Below, in pieces: positions 19,418 through 36,956 of a stretch of 64,000 nt of DNA. The DNA is taken from contig JAPYMA010000578.1 of assembly GCA_035041965.1 (NCBI GenBank), positions 1 to 64,000 of the forward strand. Reading direction: 5' to 3'. A model generated the notes under the pieces. It was given only the letters and a program-made list of their open reading frames with translations. It was not told the origin of the DNA and searched no databases. The DNA is from Anisakis pegreffii. Taxonomy: Eukaryota > Nematoda > Chromadorea > Rhabditida > Anisakidae. Each line of letters starts with the position of its first letter. Position 1 is the stretch's first letter. The translations under genes were made by a program, and so were the position numbers.

Positions 19418-19659
19418 TGGTGATTTGAATGAGAAGAGTGATTAAAGTATGTGATGTATTACTGACTCTAAACACCTCCTGTTTTACGCAGAACCTGAGA
19501 TACATTCATTCCTTATTTCTTTGTGTACTAGTTCAGTAAATAACTGAACGTTAAATGTTTTGATCGTCTTTTCATGACATCCGGATTGGTATTCATATTA
19601 CCTCTCATATGTATGTGCTTATTCAATGAATGAAACTGATCCACAGATATCCATGTTAG

Positions 19660-19702
19660 TTGAATTACGTTCTACGATTGTTGAATTACGTTCTACGATT
19701 GA
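19660..19702. repeat. Exact 21-bp tandem duplication
   Basis: TTGAATTACGTTCTACGATTG occurs twice in direct succession upstream of the NSUN2 gene, in non-coding sequence. Confidence 0.9.
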
Positions 19703-20081
19703 TGATGCAATCAGTGTGGGGAAAAGGGATTTGAGAGGTTAAGCACTAGCTGGTCGAATAACTGAGACGGTCGATGAGTAAGTGTAAATGTGCGATTTTT
19801 ATCATACGGTGATGCTGTTTTGAATGGAATAAAATCTATGGTTATTATTTGCGTCGTGTTCATTTGAGATGCTCATCGTTCGATTCGCTACAAATTGGCT
19901 TTACCTAATCATCATTTTTGAAAGATAGTCTCAACGGAATGAATCGCTTGTATGATTCATAAAACCTCCGTATTTGCATTGGCTCTAAATATTCTTTTGT
20001 TAAATATCTTTCTTTCACGTTATTTGTCATTTGAAATAGTTATAAAGTAGGTCATTGAAAGGGTATCAACAAAGTTAGAAA

Positions 20082-24722
<4,641 letters not shown>

Positions 24723-25518
24723 TGTTATTCTGAATTTACTCACGGCACAAATGAGCGGTTAACATCGTTGAAATGAATGTGAATCAAAAGATGATTCATA
24801 ATATGTGTGAAGTGTGTCATTTGCGTTCATGAGCGTTGTTGTTATGTTATTGTTATTGTTGATGTTAAGCAACGAACAAAGATTCTTTCTTTCATGTTGG
24901 ATATATACATTTCAGATTTTGTTAATAAGCTGTCTCGATTATTCGATCGCAAGCTTTGTGTTGTTATTCGTTCAATTTTTATTTGAAAAAAAAATGAAAT
25001 TTTGTATCCAATTCAGTGTCGTTGTCGTTTCAGTTCTGATAAATTTGCATTCAGACAACGGATAAACAGTTTTCTATAAACATTTATTCATTAATGAAAT
25101 TTGTCCTGCACGCGTCGTACACACATACCCAATGCTCTCAGAGCGAGTTCAAGTACCGTTGGCAAAGCGTTGTGAATTGGTTTCTGGTCATCCATCGTCC
25201 ATCTATCTACAAAGAATATTCGAATTTCATTTCATTTTTGATGAAGCGTCCATCTTAAATATATTTCCACAAATGCGTATTTCTCCAGATCTGTTCAGTT
25301 GCTTAAAGATTTAATCATGCCCTTCACCTGATTGAGAAACTTGAGGTTTCAAGTCACAATAAGGCATTTAATAAATGTCGGTGTGATTGTCAATGCTTTA
25401 ATTTGATGCATGTAATTGCAATAGCTGTGTGCAGCAAAGTGCCGAAAAAGGGAAGCATAAAGGTGGGTATCATAGAAAATGTGAAATATCTTGTTTCATC
25501 AGAATCATAGAGAAGATC
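24723..25518. other. 3' flank of the NSUN2 gene, no further gene seen
   Basis: AT-rich sequence with an AATAAA at 25370-25375, about 650 nt after the NSUN2 stop. This is a late candidate for its polyadenylation signal. I find no splice-supported coding block. Confidence 0.4.
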
Positions 25519-26960
25519 TTAAACCTCCGGTAATGATGAATAAACGGAATCATCGAAGAGCTGTCTGCAAAATGATGCGATCAACGCGCTCGATGATGAC
25601 CTCTTTTCAACCGCTTTACTGTAACCATGAACTGAAAGCACATGCATTTTTAATGAGGCAACAAACTCATTTCATTGTCATCTTTTAACGAACTCAGAAT
25701 GAATCTTAGTGCAGTTATCTGAACCAATACATACATGGAAAGCAAAAGGCCAGTAATACGAAACGGCAAACACATATATGCACATTAGAATCCTTCGTTT
25801 AAATCCAAATTCAGATCGCCGCTACATCTTCGAGCAAGGAAGAATAAATAGTTCAGTGTTTGTGAATTACGAGCACAATGTGTGCTCATGTGTAAGGAAA
25901 GACAGTGGTATTTCTTACTTCTTAACTGCTCGAAAAATTAGTGAAAGCCTAGTTGAGAAACAAACCCGCAAAATGCATAAAATGTTCCATCTTCTCTAAA
26001 AATTTCCACGCTCTTCTGCTATTTCGTCCATCTGAGGTATTATTATTATCCCCTTCAAGGTACACCAGTATTGCCATTCTTGTTTTACGAACTTTATTCA
26101 GTTGCTCATAAAATGCAGCAATTTTTGTGAGTTGAATTCACAAAAATACCCGGATCAATTTTATGTTCTTAAAGGTTCTGAAGATACTGAAGATTTTCTG
26201 AGAAAACCCATTTATTAAAGCGTTTTTTCAAATGTTCATTCAAAGGAAAAATGCTCCATTGCATATTCGATTCAACTCTAAACGTTCATGTAAAGATATC
26301 AGATACACATCTTTCATCCTCCATCAAGTTCCTTCTTCGTACTTAATCTTCACGTAAAAGAAAACATGAATGAATTGTTGACTTCGTAAAAATCTCTCCG
26401 CTCTCTGTCGTACAAATAATTATCACATCAATTCAATAAAAAACTGATAGTTATCTTCCGAATTACTTCAATCGCCTTTATGATTGAAAAGAAATTTTAT
26501 TGCATATTCAATGAAACAAATATTGAGCAACAATTCGTTCGACTTTTCCGTTAAATTCATCACAAATATTCTTAGCGATGAGTTGATTCGATTCGAAAGA
26601 ATTTTGTTTAATAAACGCATTAAGTGAAATAGCAAAAGTATTCAGTACGTATATGCAATATCCAATAGGTTTGCAAGCGAAAAGCAATAGTCGAATATGA
26701 TCATAGCAAAATTCATTGATAACCGCTCATTTGCAGTGATCGAAGGCTTAGATTTTCAACTTTTCGACTGGATGCTTGTGAAATACTTAACGTAACATAA
26801 CGAAGCAACAAAACTGAAACTGTATATGCCCAAGTAAATGCTATCCCAAGTAAACGCCTGTCGTTCAGTTAGGTATTGACAAGCGAACGAACTTACTGGG
26901 AATGAAAATGCCGGCGAGAACCTGGTTCAGAAGCAGTGCGAATATGATTAAAGAACACAT
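25519..26960 (-). CDS. Candidate secreted-protein gene, minus strand (ends only)
   Basis: The first exon (26897-26960) reads ATG plus a hydrophobic leader, CSLIIFALLLNQVLAG, and ends at a perfect GTAAGT donor in phase 1. An acceptor-like CCTCTTCAG lies about 115 nt upstream of the ATG. A possible last exon (25519-25631) follows CTTTCAG in phase 1 and reads HGYSKAVEKRSSSSALIASF and on to a stop, with a dibasic Lys-Arg. Between them, 26517-26735 stays open for about 70 codons (it includes AKNICDEF) and 25950-26110 for about 50, but I could not join them with consensus sites. It is convergent with the NSUN2 gene. Function is unknown; a secreted peptide or small secreted protein would fit. Confidence 0.35.
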
Positions 26961-27084
26961 TGTGATGCGGTGTAAATATTCGTGGGTGAAGAATGTCGTT
27001 ACTTTAAGCGAGGTCGTCACGGTCGGTCGCTCGATCACAGTCGCACTCCTACTCCAATTTCAGGCAATTGTATCTGAAGAGGAA

Positions 27085-28767
27085 CGGTGAAGAGGAATTG
27101 CAGCAAGCAGTAAAACTCCTAAAATCCATTCTTTCATTCCGAATGTCAACAGTTACGGATTCGTTTCAATATACTCTTTTCGTATCACTTTTCATGGAAT
27201 GTACAAATTCTGTGAAGATACATTCTGTTACATATGTGTGCGTGAATAGCATAACACATACATCAGCAAACGATTTGCTTCTTATAAAAAAAATTATTCT
27301 CTTCATCTATCATAATGTAGAATTTCGAGTTTTAGGTTCAGTTTCATCGGTTTACATAACCATAAGCACTAGCATCGGTGTCAATGGTATTGCGATCTGA
27401 ATTTTAGATCAGTGGAGTTCTCGGTACTTTGAGCGCATTTGCGGATTCAAGAACTTTATCAAGGAATGACGAAAGAAACAACATAGACGTACACAACAAG
27501 AAAACCGAATATGAATTTGAAAACTTTTAGACGCCTTGTGGGATGGTTCAACGTCTCGAACTCCTCCTTATTCAGTGATGGAAAATGAATTAAAGACACA
27601 GCCTCGTGTGAATGATTTGCATATCCATATATGCATGTAAATTTATGATATATAATGCAGTTACTTGATTAATAACTTAGAGGGATGTAATTCTCAAATG
27701 TTTTTGAAAGGCTTTTATCGAGAAAGGATGGTGGGGGGGGGGAGATAGGAATCTATTAAGGAGAAGAATTATTGACGGGAATATAATTCATACGTATCAT
27801 ATAAAATATTGCCCACATGCATGAGTTAAACTTCTAAATAATCTGAAAATAGTGACAACTAAATGAATGAAGATAATTGAGTCCAGTGAACAATGCAAGT
27901 GAACCGTATTCATGCTCGAGTAAAAACAATCTTATGGGCATTTACTAGACTTAAATAGAGATCGAAACATGAGAAGGCTGATAATTATTCGATGATGCGA
28001 AATGCATTAATTTACAAATTTATTATCAACGAGTGCGATTATTGAGAAGAAATTTGAGTGGTTGAATGATAATGAAATAAATTAATGATAGAAGATCGAA
28101 TAAAATTTATGTGCAGTGGAAGTATCTTTGATTCGTTTATTGAGCTCTAAACAAAGCAATTCATGGCCGGAAGGAACATCACAAAGACCCATAATGGCCC
28201 ATCAAACAGATCCATCCATTCATTTCATTCAGAAGACAATCGTATTTTGAATAAGGATTCACTCAATGGAAATATATCAAATAAAACTTGATTCTACGAA
28301 GACAAAAAACAATTCATTTAGAAGTATGATTTTAAGCATTTTGTATGCAAACGAAATCAAAATTTTACGGTATAATAAATCAGTGCAAATACTGTAGTTC
28401 ATATACTACATTTATGAATGCGTTTACATATTTATGAGCTAATCGAACTGATTCATAAATTCAGTTAATTCATCAAATAAGACACTATTTCAAAGTTTTT
28501 GATTAGTCTTTAATTTTTTCGCAACAGCTGAGCATCAAAAAGATATGTAATTACGTTTGGAAAGTAAATTAACGTTTTATGGTTGCAGCAAGCACAAATT
28601 GTCTGAGTTAGAAACAGTGGCGATGCAGTTTCAGTAATGTTCAGTTGAAAATGGTAAGCAATAACTGGACTAAATAGTTTTGAGATGAGCCATTTGTCAT
28701 TTACGTAAATATATTATATACTTACGCAAATGATAATTCAGTTGAGGTTGACGAAAAGCTGAACAAG

Positions 28768-28799
<32 letters not shown>

Positions 28800-28808
28800 A
28801 TATAATTT

Positions 28809-28839
<31 letters not shown>

Positions 28840-28885
28840 AATATATATATATATATATATAACATATATATATATATTTATATAT

Positions 28886-28936
<51 letters not shown>

Positions 28937-30444
28937 TTATATATATATATATATGAGTATTTAATTGTGAAAGCGTTTTATTTTGTTTCAGAAATTGCAA
29001 TTTTTGGATATTTGTTCTTTTTTAATGTTTACGATTGATATATCAGACAATCGACTGCTCACAGTATTTCACATATTCGAACGATGATCAAAACGGTGAA
29101 ATTCATTCTGTCCGAACTGCAGTGCATGAATCAGTTAGCATATGCTTTATTATTGAAAAAGTAGTCCATACCTACAAAAATATTACTTCAATATTCGCCA
29201 ACATAAATTTGTATCCTTCAAATGAATTGTTTTGTAAGCCTACGAAAAAGCATACAATTGCTTTTTTCGGATGTTTTCGAATCAAACTGGATTATTTTCG
29301 GCGACTAAACGAAGTTTAATCAGTTCGAGCAATGAGCAGTTGATATCAGTGGGTTTGTTTTTATGAACTCAGCAAAAAGAACATGAAAACAGTTTATGGC
29401 AAATTTGAGAGGGAATTGAAGAAGAACCAAATTAAAGTGTACTAATGCAATTGACCACCTCGACTAGAAAAGTTGCAATGGCCGATTGAACATTCATCAA
29501 TTGAATGCTTAAAGGAACTAAAAATTGCATCATCTTAAAAGCATGATTCGTTCACAAATTGATGATTCGATGAAAGCTGAGCGAATAACTTCGTAACACC
29601 TTTCCCCGATTTGTTTACTTCCTTGTGTTTTTCCTCTATAACCATATTTGTTTAGTTTCCACATTTATCCTTTATCATACCAACTGCTTTTTAATGAGCG
29701 GTCTTTGATCGGTCTTTGATAATCCGTTAGAATTCGCTTATTTATCATATTCGCACACTCATTCGCATTCATCCTTACTGATTTCAAGCCATATCTCTTG
29801 GAGGTGACCCGGATTAATTCCATTCAATTATTTTGTAGGCAACGATCGGTGCGGTTATAATTTTGAGAATGATTTCAGTTCTGCGCTGAGGAACTCGTGA
29901 TCAGTTTTAAATGCGTCATTACTCATTAAATTTGATGAAATACTGTTTGTTTAAAGAAAAAGGATATTTTAGGCATGCCAGAACAAACTTTCTACAGCTT
30001 AAAAATCGGGAAAATTAATCGCACCCGAAAGCGAACAACCGTTTCTTAACATTTTCCTTATCGATCGAATTCATTTCTTTCGCTAGAATCACCAATCAGT
30101 TTTGTGATGTTTTATCGATTTCGGTAAATTGATTATAAGCTATTTGTACTCACTCATACAAAAATTCATCATTAGTTTCTTAATTTGACAATAATTACTT
30201 AAAATAATTCCTTTAAACTCGTTATCAAACACTGCAAATTAAACGCAACAGAATTCTCCTTCGCAAATAGAATCGTTGGAGCTCGGAATCTAATCAACAA
30301 CGTATTGTTTCCTCGTAATTATTCCCAATATTCAGATGCCGACTTTTATATCCTTAAAAAATCACTATAACCATTCATTAAAACTAGGTAGAAAAATGAG
30401 ATGAAAAATTTACCTCACCTTTTCGCATTTTACTGGTTCACATA
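27085..30444. other. Gene-poor AT-rich interval
   Basis: No gene recognised. It contains a run of nine G at about 27731 and the TA-rich array at 28768-28954. A frame open at 29050-29319 after an acceptor-like ATATATCAG has some coding character but no recognisable domain. Confidence 0.4.
28768..28954. repeat. Imperfect (TA)n array
   Basis: TA repeats interrupted by TTATAATTTATA-type blocks. Able to form cruciforms; no coding content. Confidence 0.97.
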
Positions 30445-31276
30445 TTATACGACTGATTCGCTTGATATGATATCGCTGTTTATGTACAATGATGCCGATA
30501 ATTTGCTATTCTTTTTCGATTTCTGTCTGCTTTTTCCAATCTTATCACCCCTCGCCGACATTAGTTGGGGCAGCATATTGCTATCATTTGCACCGGATTT
30601 TGCTGCGAACGGATGTTACTGTTATTACTAATTTTTGAAAAATTTATTGGTTCTATAAGAGACTTTTATGAATCAGTTGATTAGCGTTTATGCATTTTTT
30701 CCTTCAATTATTGTCTGCATCATTATTGTGCCATATGTACCAGTAATTTCGCTTAATTATGCCCATTGGTTCAGTAGAGAATATTTCTCTTTGCTATTCT
30801 ATATCAACTGCTTTTATCAATGCAAAATTTTCAAGCGATAATTACAGTAATCATCCAAAAATTAACTCATCATTAAAGCAAAAACCCAACAGCAACAAAA
30901 AATGGTGTTAAAAATTTACAACATTTGCTTTTTTTTGTACTATGTTAGCTTTTCGCCGATATTATGAAAGATCAACGCTGCATTTCACTTGAGCAAACCT
31001 TCTAAGATTTATTCAGCTTACAATCAATCGATGATGGAATCAGTAAAACTTTTTGCTAATATTTTTCCAGTCTAAACGACGATTACTATTCACATATATG
31101 TACAGAGATATTTCGCAAAATTTATCTGATCATTTCTATTTCTGTATTATACTTGAGGATATTTGGAATTTTCACAGTCCAGTTCTTATCGTTGTGAAAC
31201 GTTGATTGGAATCTAGAGTCGAAGCTATTCCGTCGACAATGCTGCTGAAGCCTTTTCGGATTCATCCACATACTTT
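30445..31276 (-). CDS. Candidate exons of an unrecognised minus-strand gene
   Basis: Two coding-like blocks. The last exon, 30445-30602, follows CGTTCGCAG in phase 1 and encodes about 52 residues rich in Lys and Ser (includes KSRQKSKKNSK), ending in TAA. An upstream block at 31176-31276 follows ATCTTCAG and includes MWMNPKRLQQHCRRNSF, ending before GTGAAA. Their phases do not join directly, so at least one exon or boundary is missing. No domain recognised. Confidence 0.25.
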
Positions 31277-33551
31277 CTGAAGATATGGTTGAAATTTGAT
31301 AATGTTTGTGCTTTCAAACAGCATAGACCCAAAGAGGATCAAAAATAGGAGCTGCGCATTTAAGCAAGAAATTATTATAGGTTATCTGCTGCTGATAAAA
31401 ACATGTTCAAACATTCTAAAATATGATGAGGTTATAAAGATGCTCTCGACAAAAAGATTTACTTTGATGATGCACACCCAAAAAGCGCTATTGATCATGA
31501 CATTGTCGATTAATTGATGATTTTTTTTCCACGATTTGATACGTGGGAATATTTGCACTCAAAAGCTTTATTTTGCATAAAATCATTCCGCATCGTTGTT
31601 CTGAACGAAATGCGATTTGATAAATGATTCTTTACGCGTAACTCATTTAGTGCTCATCGATGTGAGGAGAAGTATTGATTGTTTTCACTCATTTAATCGT
31701 TAAACGTTTCGTTTCCACTTGGAATAACTTTGCGATTCACGAACACGTAAATTCGAAGCAAGCGAACAACTGATTGAATTTGCTGTTGAAGTGCATTTCA
31801 TTTGTTCGTATTACGTTTGCTTCTCTTTAATTCGTTGCTTGATTTGTTCAGTGAGACGGATATGCATACTATATGCACGATCCTGTACGAATTCCCAACC
31901 AGATAACTTCATTCGAATATATTTATATATGTATATGTAGATGCAGCATAATCGGATCGAATTTGTTATTGATACGGTTGGTAACTTTTAGGATAACTTC
32001 CTGAAATGTGCGCTGCACTAAAACAAGAAGACCACACATTTTGTTACCAATTAGTAGTTATCAAACAACAATTGATAAGAGCATATGTAAAATTGAACTG
32101 ATCAGTTCATAGCGTCAAAAGAAATGCTCAAGCGCTTAGCATTTCAAATAGTAAGGAAAGAAATGAAGGAAGGATGTGTTCGTTAAACGAAGCTGATGAG
32201 TAGTATATAGTATCGTCTAATGTGGATATTTGTAAGAGCTGATCAATATTTGCAACAAATGAATGTTGAAATGACAGACACTCAAATAAGAAAGTTGATG
32301 ATGATGTGCAAAGAAAGAATAATTATCACGTGCTAAGGTGCACTTGTCAAAAAAGGAACAAATTCCAGCAATATTTAGAAAGCATTTATTTGGATGCACC
32401 ATAGTCCATCGATACTGCTCCGGCAATAATTACCTAAAACTTTACATCAATTTTCACTCACTGAGTCATCAGATTCAAATATTGCTTGTAAGTTATCAGT
32501 TTTGTCCTCATTACTCGCACTCCTTTGTTCGCTCTTCTTCCACTAACTCAACCTTGCTATTAAACTGCCGTAATTGTCAAACTATCAAATTACTACCTTC
32601 GCTATTATCTTTACTGTCTTAGCTGCTCGTAGGAAGTTGCCGAGCGATTTCATGCAAATTCTGGTTTTCGTAGATCTTTTTTACTTTTTGAAAATTATTT
32701 CTATGAGAGTTTATCGGAAACATTTTACACGATGGAATTTAATGATTTCTTTCAGTTTGTTTTTCTTTTTTTTTGAAATTTGTATTTTCTCCATGTAGAG
32801 ATCGTCGGAATCATGTCAGTAAATGAACGATATGATATAATACTTCAGTGTGGAAGTCGTAAATTCTTCCAACTGTGAAGAATTTTCAAAATTCATTCTT
32901 GAAAATATCGGCACAAAAAATACCAGGTTTAACGCACAATGAAACTTAATGATCGTATAACTTCACCTCATCAAAATCATTATGAAGCACGTCAGAAGGC
33001 GAATGATAGCGTGAATCACAATGTACATTTGTTCCACACGACATGTTGGAGTGATGGAATGGGTTGAAAATTTTTCATTCAGACCGAACGTAGCGTCGTT
33101 AAGCCTGAAACACTTCCAAAGAAACAAAAAATTATGAAGTTGAATGCGCTATATTGGACAGAAATTGGCCGGAGCAAGTAGAAAAACATGCAATTGACGG
33201 TTTTATATCCGCATTCCGTAAAAACATAGCTGTTAATGATATGCGTTTATGTGTTTATGTACACATCGCATAATAGCAGTATATCCTATTCATTTAATAT
33301 TCTATCACATAAACTGGCTATATATTTGAATTTGTGTACATGCGTAGGATGTATGTAAAATGCCATGCTCAACTTCATGTCATCACCGCATTCAGCTTAT
33401 TTATGAAAATTCCCAAGCTTTGTTTTCATATTTTGAAGCTTTCTTAGTGTTAGGTCATAAATAAGTAAAAGGTGGTAAACATAGTTGAGAAGATCTCATT
33501 CGAATGCTACTGATTGAGGAAAGAGGATTGAGAGAGAAAAGTGCAATTAGA

Positions 33552-33737
33552 TCAAATGCATCGGTCTTGCTTCATTTGTCTCCGCGAATAAGGATAGTCG
33601 CAGCTATTATAAGTGAACAGTGATCCGTGGGCTTGATTCGTTTTCGAAATGAAACGTTCCTTCATTCGTTGACGCACATGGCAAGTCAATTTAATATCAA
33701 ATGAAGCGAGCAATTCGTTTCGTTTGTTCGTTACCAT
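33552..33737 (-). CDS. Hypothetical 61-aa ORF, minus strand
   Basis: An ATG-to-TGA frame of 61 codons beginning MVTNKRNELLASFDIK, basic, with three cysteines and coding-like codons. It has no recognisable domain, signal peptide or consensus acceptor nearby. It could be a 5' exon of the minus-strand unit suggested at 30445-31276, or a chance frame. Confidence 0.2.
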   Translation of the reverse strand: MVTNKRNELLASFDIKLTCHVRQRMKERFISKTNQAHGSLFTYNSCDYPYSRRQMKQDRCI

Positions 33738-34547
33738 TTAATTCACATCTCTTTTCAACTCCTCTCCTTTTTATGTTTGACGAAACAAACTTTCAATTAT
33801 AATATTTCACTATCAAAATCTCAAAAAAATTCCCATAATTACAACAAATCTTTCAATGTGATCGATTTAGTGAACGCATCAGATGTATCATTTCAAATAT
33901 TCCTCTTTCTGAGCCATTCGATCATTCAACGTTGCGCAACCGAATTCAAAAATAACCAGAGTTTGATCAATTACATTTTCAAGTTTTTTTGGTTAACTCG
34001 AAATGGATTTTCGAAATGTCCATACTCGTCGGCAATATGCATTTTGCCATGCGAATTTAGTTCATGAACATGATCGAACTATAAAAATGTGTCCAAAAAC
34101 AATTTGTTCAAAAAATGAACGGGATCACCTCGGGACGTTTCTCGATACCACTGAAAGATTTCACGATTTCGGTATACAATGTGCAGCTATCATACATCGG
34201 TCAGCGGTCAGCATAATGCATAACTGAGAATTTTAAAAAGTGAATACTTGTGAAAAAAGTGAATATACTTTTAAGTGAAAAGTGAATACCAATACTTGCG
34301 TTTTACGGTACGATAACGTTCGTTGGTTGGTTATAAACGAGACGTATTCAAGGTAGAGGTATTTTTATTGGAGTCTTGTAAAATTTGATTTAGACAGCAT
34401 GCAAATAAACTTGAACTACAGTCAATCAAGATATGGTTTAAGAGTTTGTGGTATTTTATGAAATGCAGATTTATTGCCATTGCCATATTGAATATCGCCC
34501 TAACTAGTGGAGAGTTTATCAATTTGGCGTGTAATTTGGAGAAAATA

Positions 34548-36956
34548 ATGCCGAGACTTGGCCCGCATCGTAAAGTCACCTCACGGCATTGTCCGCAACA
34601 CCTCAGCCTTCACCCTGCTTATCCGTTCTTTATTGAGCACGAGAAGAAGTCTTGGAAAAAGGTAACAAGTCCGTCTGTTATTGTTGTATATCAATGAAAC
34701 GAAAATATGTCGTTTTATATCGTTCATAATGTTCTCCTATTTCAGACACTTCGTATTGTATTGCCACATGTGGGCCTAGTAACGTTTTGCGTTTTTTATG
34801 TGCTCGCTGGTGCATGGTTCTTCTATTTGATTGAAGCTTCTGAAGAAAAGATTATGAGGAATAAGGTCTATCAATTCGAATGTTCCATGCAAATTAAGTG
34901 AAAACTTGAAGCAATATTGTAATGTTGTTTAAAAATTTATTTTGATATCGTGGACAGAAGTGATGTGATTCCTTGAATGTTACACTAAATGTCGCTTTAT
35001 TGAAGTATTTACTTCAGACGAATCATCTGCATATTCCAAATACGTTCTCTGACTTGAGTAATTCATTTATGATTTTGCAACTGTTTTTTTAAACATTGTT
35101 GTTTCGATGAATGTTTATTGTTGCTGGTTCGATTGGAACAAATCCACTGGAATTAAACATCAAAAATAATTTCAGGCTGAAAATGAGATACGGACGGAAA
35201 GGCACCGCTTAATGGTATCACTTTGGGAGCAGTCACGTGACAACCAAAGTGCATGGGAAGAGAATGCGTTGAGGTATATTGACAATGCCACTCGTCTACT
35301 TATCAGTTGGTTTCAACGACGTTACACAGCTGATGAGCAACTCACTTGGTCTTTTCCAACAGCAATATTCTTTTGCATTAGTATGATTACCACTATCGGT
35401 AAGTATGTCAAACTATGAAGTCTTCAGAGAATGAGGATACAATTCAGCCTTCTCTAGATCTAAGCAGCCTGAGAATAGTTGAAGCAGGTGAGACTGAATT
35501 GTAACTCTGCATAGACTGAAGGCTGACTAAAGGGAAGTAAACTGCATTTTTGTTTGATCATCTCCCGCTTCTGTGTTTAGTGATTGCTTCTAATCATAGA
35601 TTAAGCACATCGTATGTTTATTCGTTCGCAATTCGATTGAGGACTGGTTTTATGATTATTGCAACGATAATGCACTTATAGGATACGGTAATTTAGTACC
35701 ATCAACAACACAAGGGCAAGTTGTTTGCATTATTTATGGCATTTTTGGCATTCCTCTGATGTTGATTACTGTAGCAGATGCTGGTAAATTTATCGGTGAT
35801 GCTCTAAGATGTCTGATGCGACGCGGTAAAGGCTCTGGTAAGATAACGTTTCCTCAGACGACTGACTAATCTTATTCATTGTAGATTGTTATCACATCTA
35901 ACTCATTTAAAATTTTCATGTACAAACGGACCACTGCCAGTCTCTGCGTTATTACTGCTCATGATTGCGTACATGACAATTGGTGCCGTTTTGTTGCATT
36001 CGTATGAAAAATGGTCATTTGGTCAAGCATTTTATTGGGCATTCATTTCGATGTCTTCTATCGGTATGCATCATTTGTTACGTTCTGTTGAAGGTTTCAT
36101 TTAGCTCTTTTATTTCGTGCAAGCTGCTCCTCGACTCCAAACAGCAGTGACTCTGGTTGTTACAAAAATTTGATGATAGCAACTTATATGTATGTTTATA
36201 CGCTCTACTTTCCACTCATTCTCACTTAGTATTGTTATGATGGTAATCTTGATTCGTTCCCTCAAGGATTCGGTGATATCGTTCCGGAGCGTACCGAAAT
36301 GTTTCCCGTAACGATTGCTTACATTCTTGTCGGTCTTGCACTAGCGTCAATGTGCATCGATACAAGTGCTGCTTATTACATTCGAAAAATTCACTTCTTC
36401 GGACGTAAAATGAAATCAGCACAAGCAACCGTTTCTGACCTCATCAGATTATCGGTAAATTCCTTTAATTCGCATCTCAATTTGATATGTTTATTGCCAA
36501 CCAAGTTATTTGAAAGTACTATTTATCATAATATGCTCCATTCGCAGATAATACTATCACGTGTCCTAAATGAAAGATGTGCTAATAAGCTTTGTAAAAA
36601 AGTTGTAATGTTGTGCAAACTCTTTTTTCCTCACGGCTTCTCATCAGTCGCTACATTCTATAAAAGGCTCGGCTAAATTGTTCCAGTGAAGGAATGAAAT
36701 TTGAAATAGATTTAGTTCATCATTCTCAAATAAATGAACTGAAGGCAACGATCATTAACAGGTGTTCATAAAACGTCGTTATCGACTCTCCGAAAAAGAA
36801 GTGAATGAAATGAGTCTTCAAAGTGCGTTAAAGCACATGTTAGCCGCTTGTGATGCGTATGAGCCTGACGATATCAACCTCATTTATTATATCGATCATC
36901 CATCTTCAGCATTATCACCGTCTGACGACGAGCATCATCTTGAGTATACTCGTTGA
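34548..36956 (+). CDS. TWK-family two-pore-domain potassium channel
   Basis: K2P channel subunit; two subunits form a background potassium channel in the plasma membrane. Exons: 34548-34661, 34746-34865, 35176-35398, 35682-35837, 35941-36063, 36267-36454, 36762-36956, in total 1119 nt (372 aa). TM1 is within LPHVGLVTFCVFYVLAGAWF (exon 2). Pore 1 is TTIGYGN at 150-156 and TM2 is IIYGIFGIPLMLITVADAG. TM3 is ALLLLMIAYMTIGAVLL, pore 2 is SSIGFGD at 243-249, and TM4 contains VGLALASMCID, typical of nematode TWK channels. The outer loop between TM1 and pore 1 has an NAT glycosylation sequon. The frame is open upstream to another ATG at 34458 that would add 30 hydrophobic residues, so the start is uncertain. 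The exon 5 acceptor (CCACTGCCAG) is weak but keeps the phase. Which twk gene it corresponds to cannot be told. Confidence 0.93.

Noticed and set aside
26900..27085. Plus-strand frame with a Cys plus Arg/Ser-rich phrase (CRYFKRGRHGRSLDHSRT) resembling a zinc-finger/RS protein
   Set aside because: It overlaps the minus-strand signal-peptide exon and its presumed 5' UTR, has no start or donor support, and the cysteine spacing of a CCCH finger is absent.
34003..34227. 74-codon ATG frame upstream of the TWK gene
   Set aside because: Codons look acceptable but there is no domain or joining splice site to the TWK exons, and the minus strand shows an equally good competing exon.
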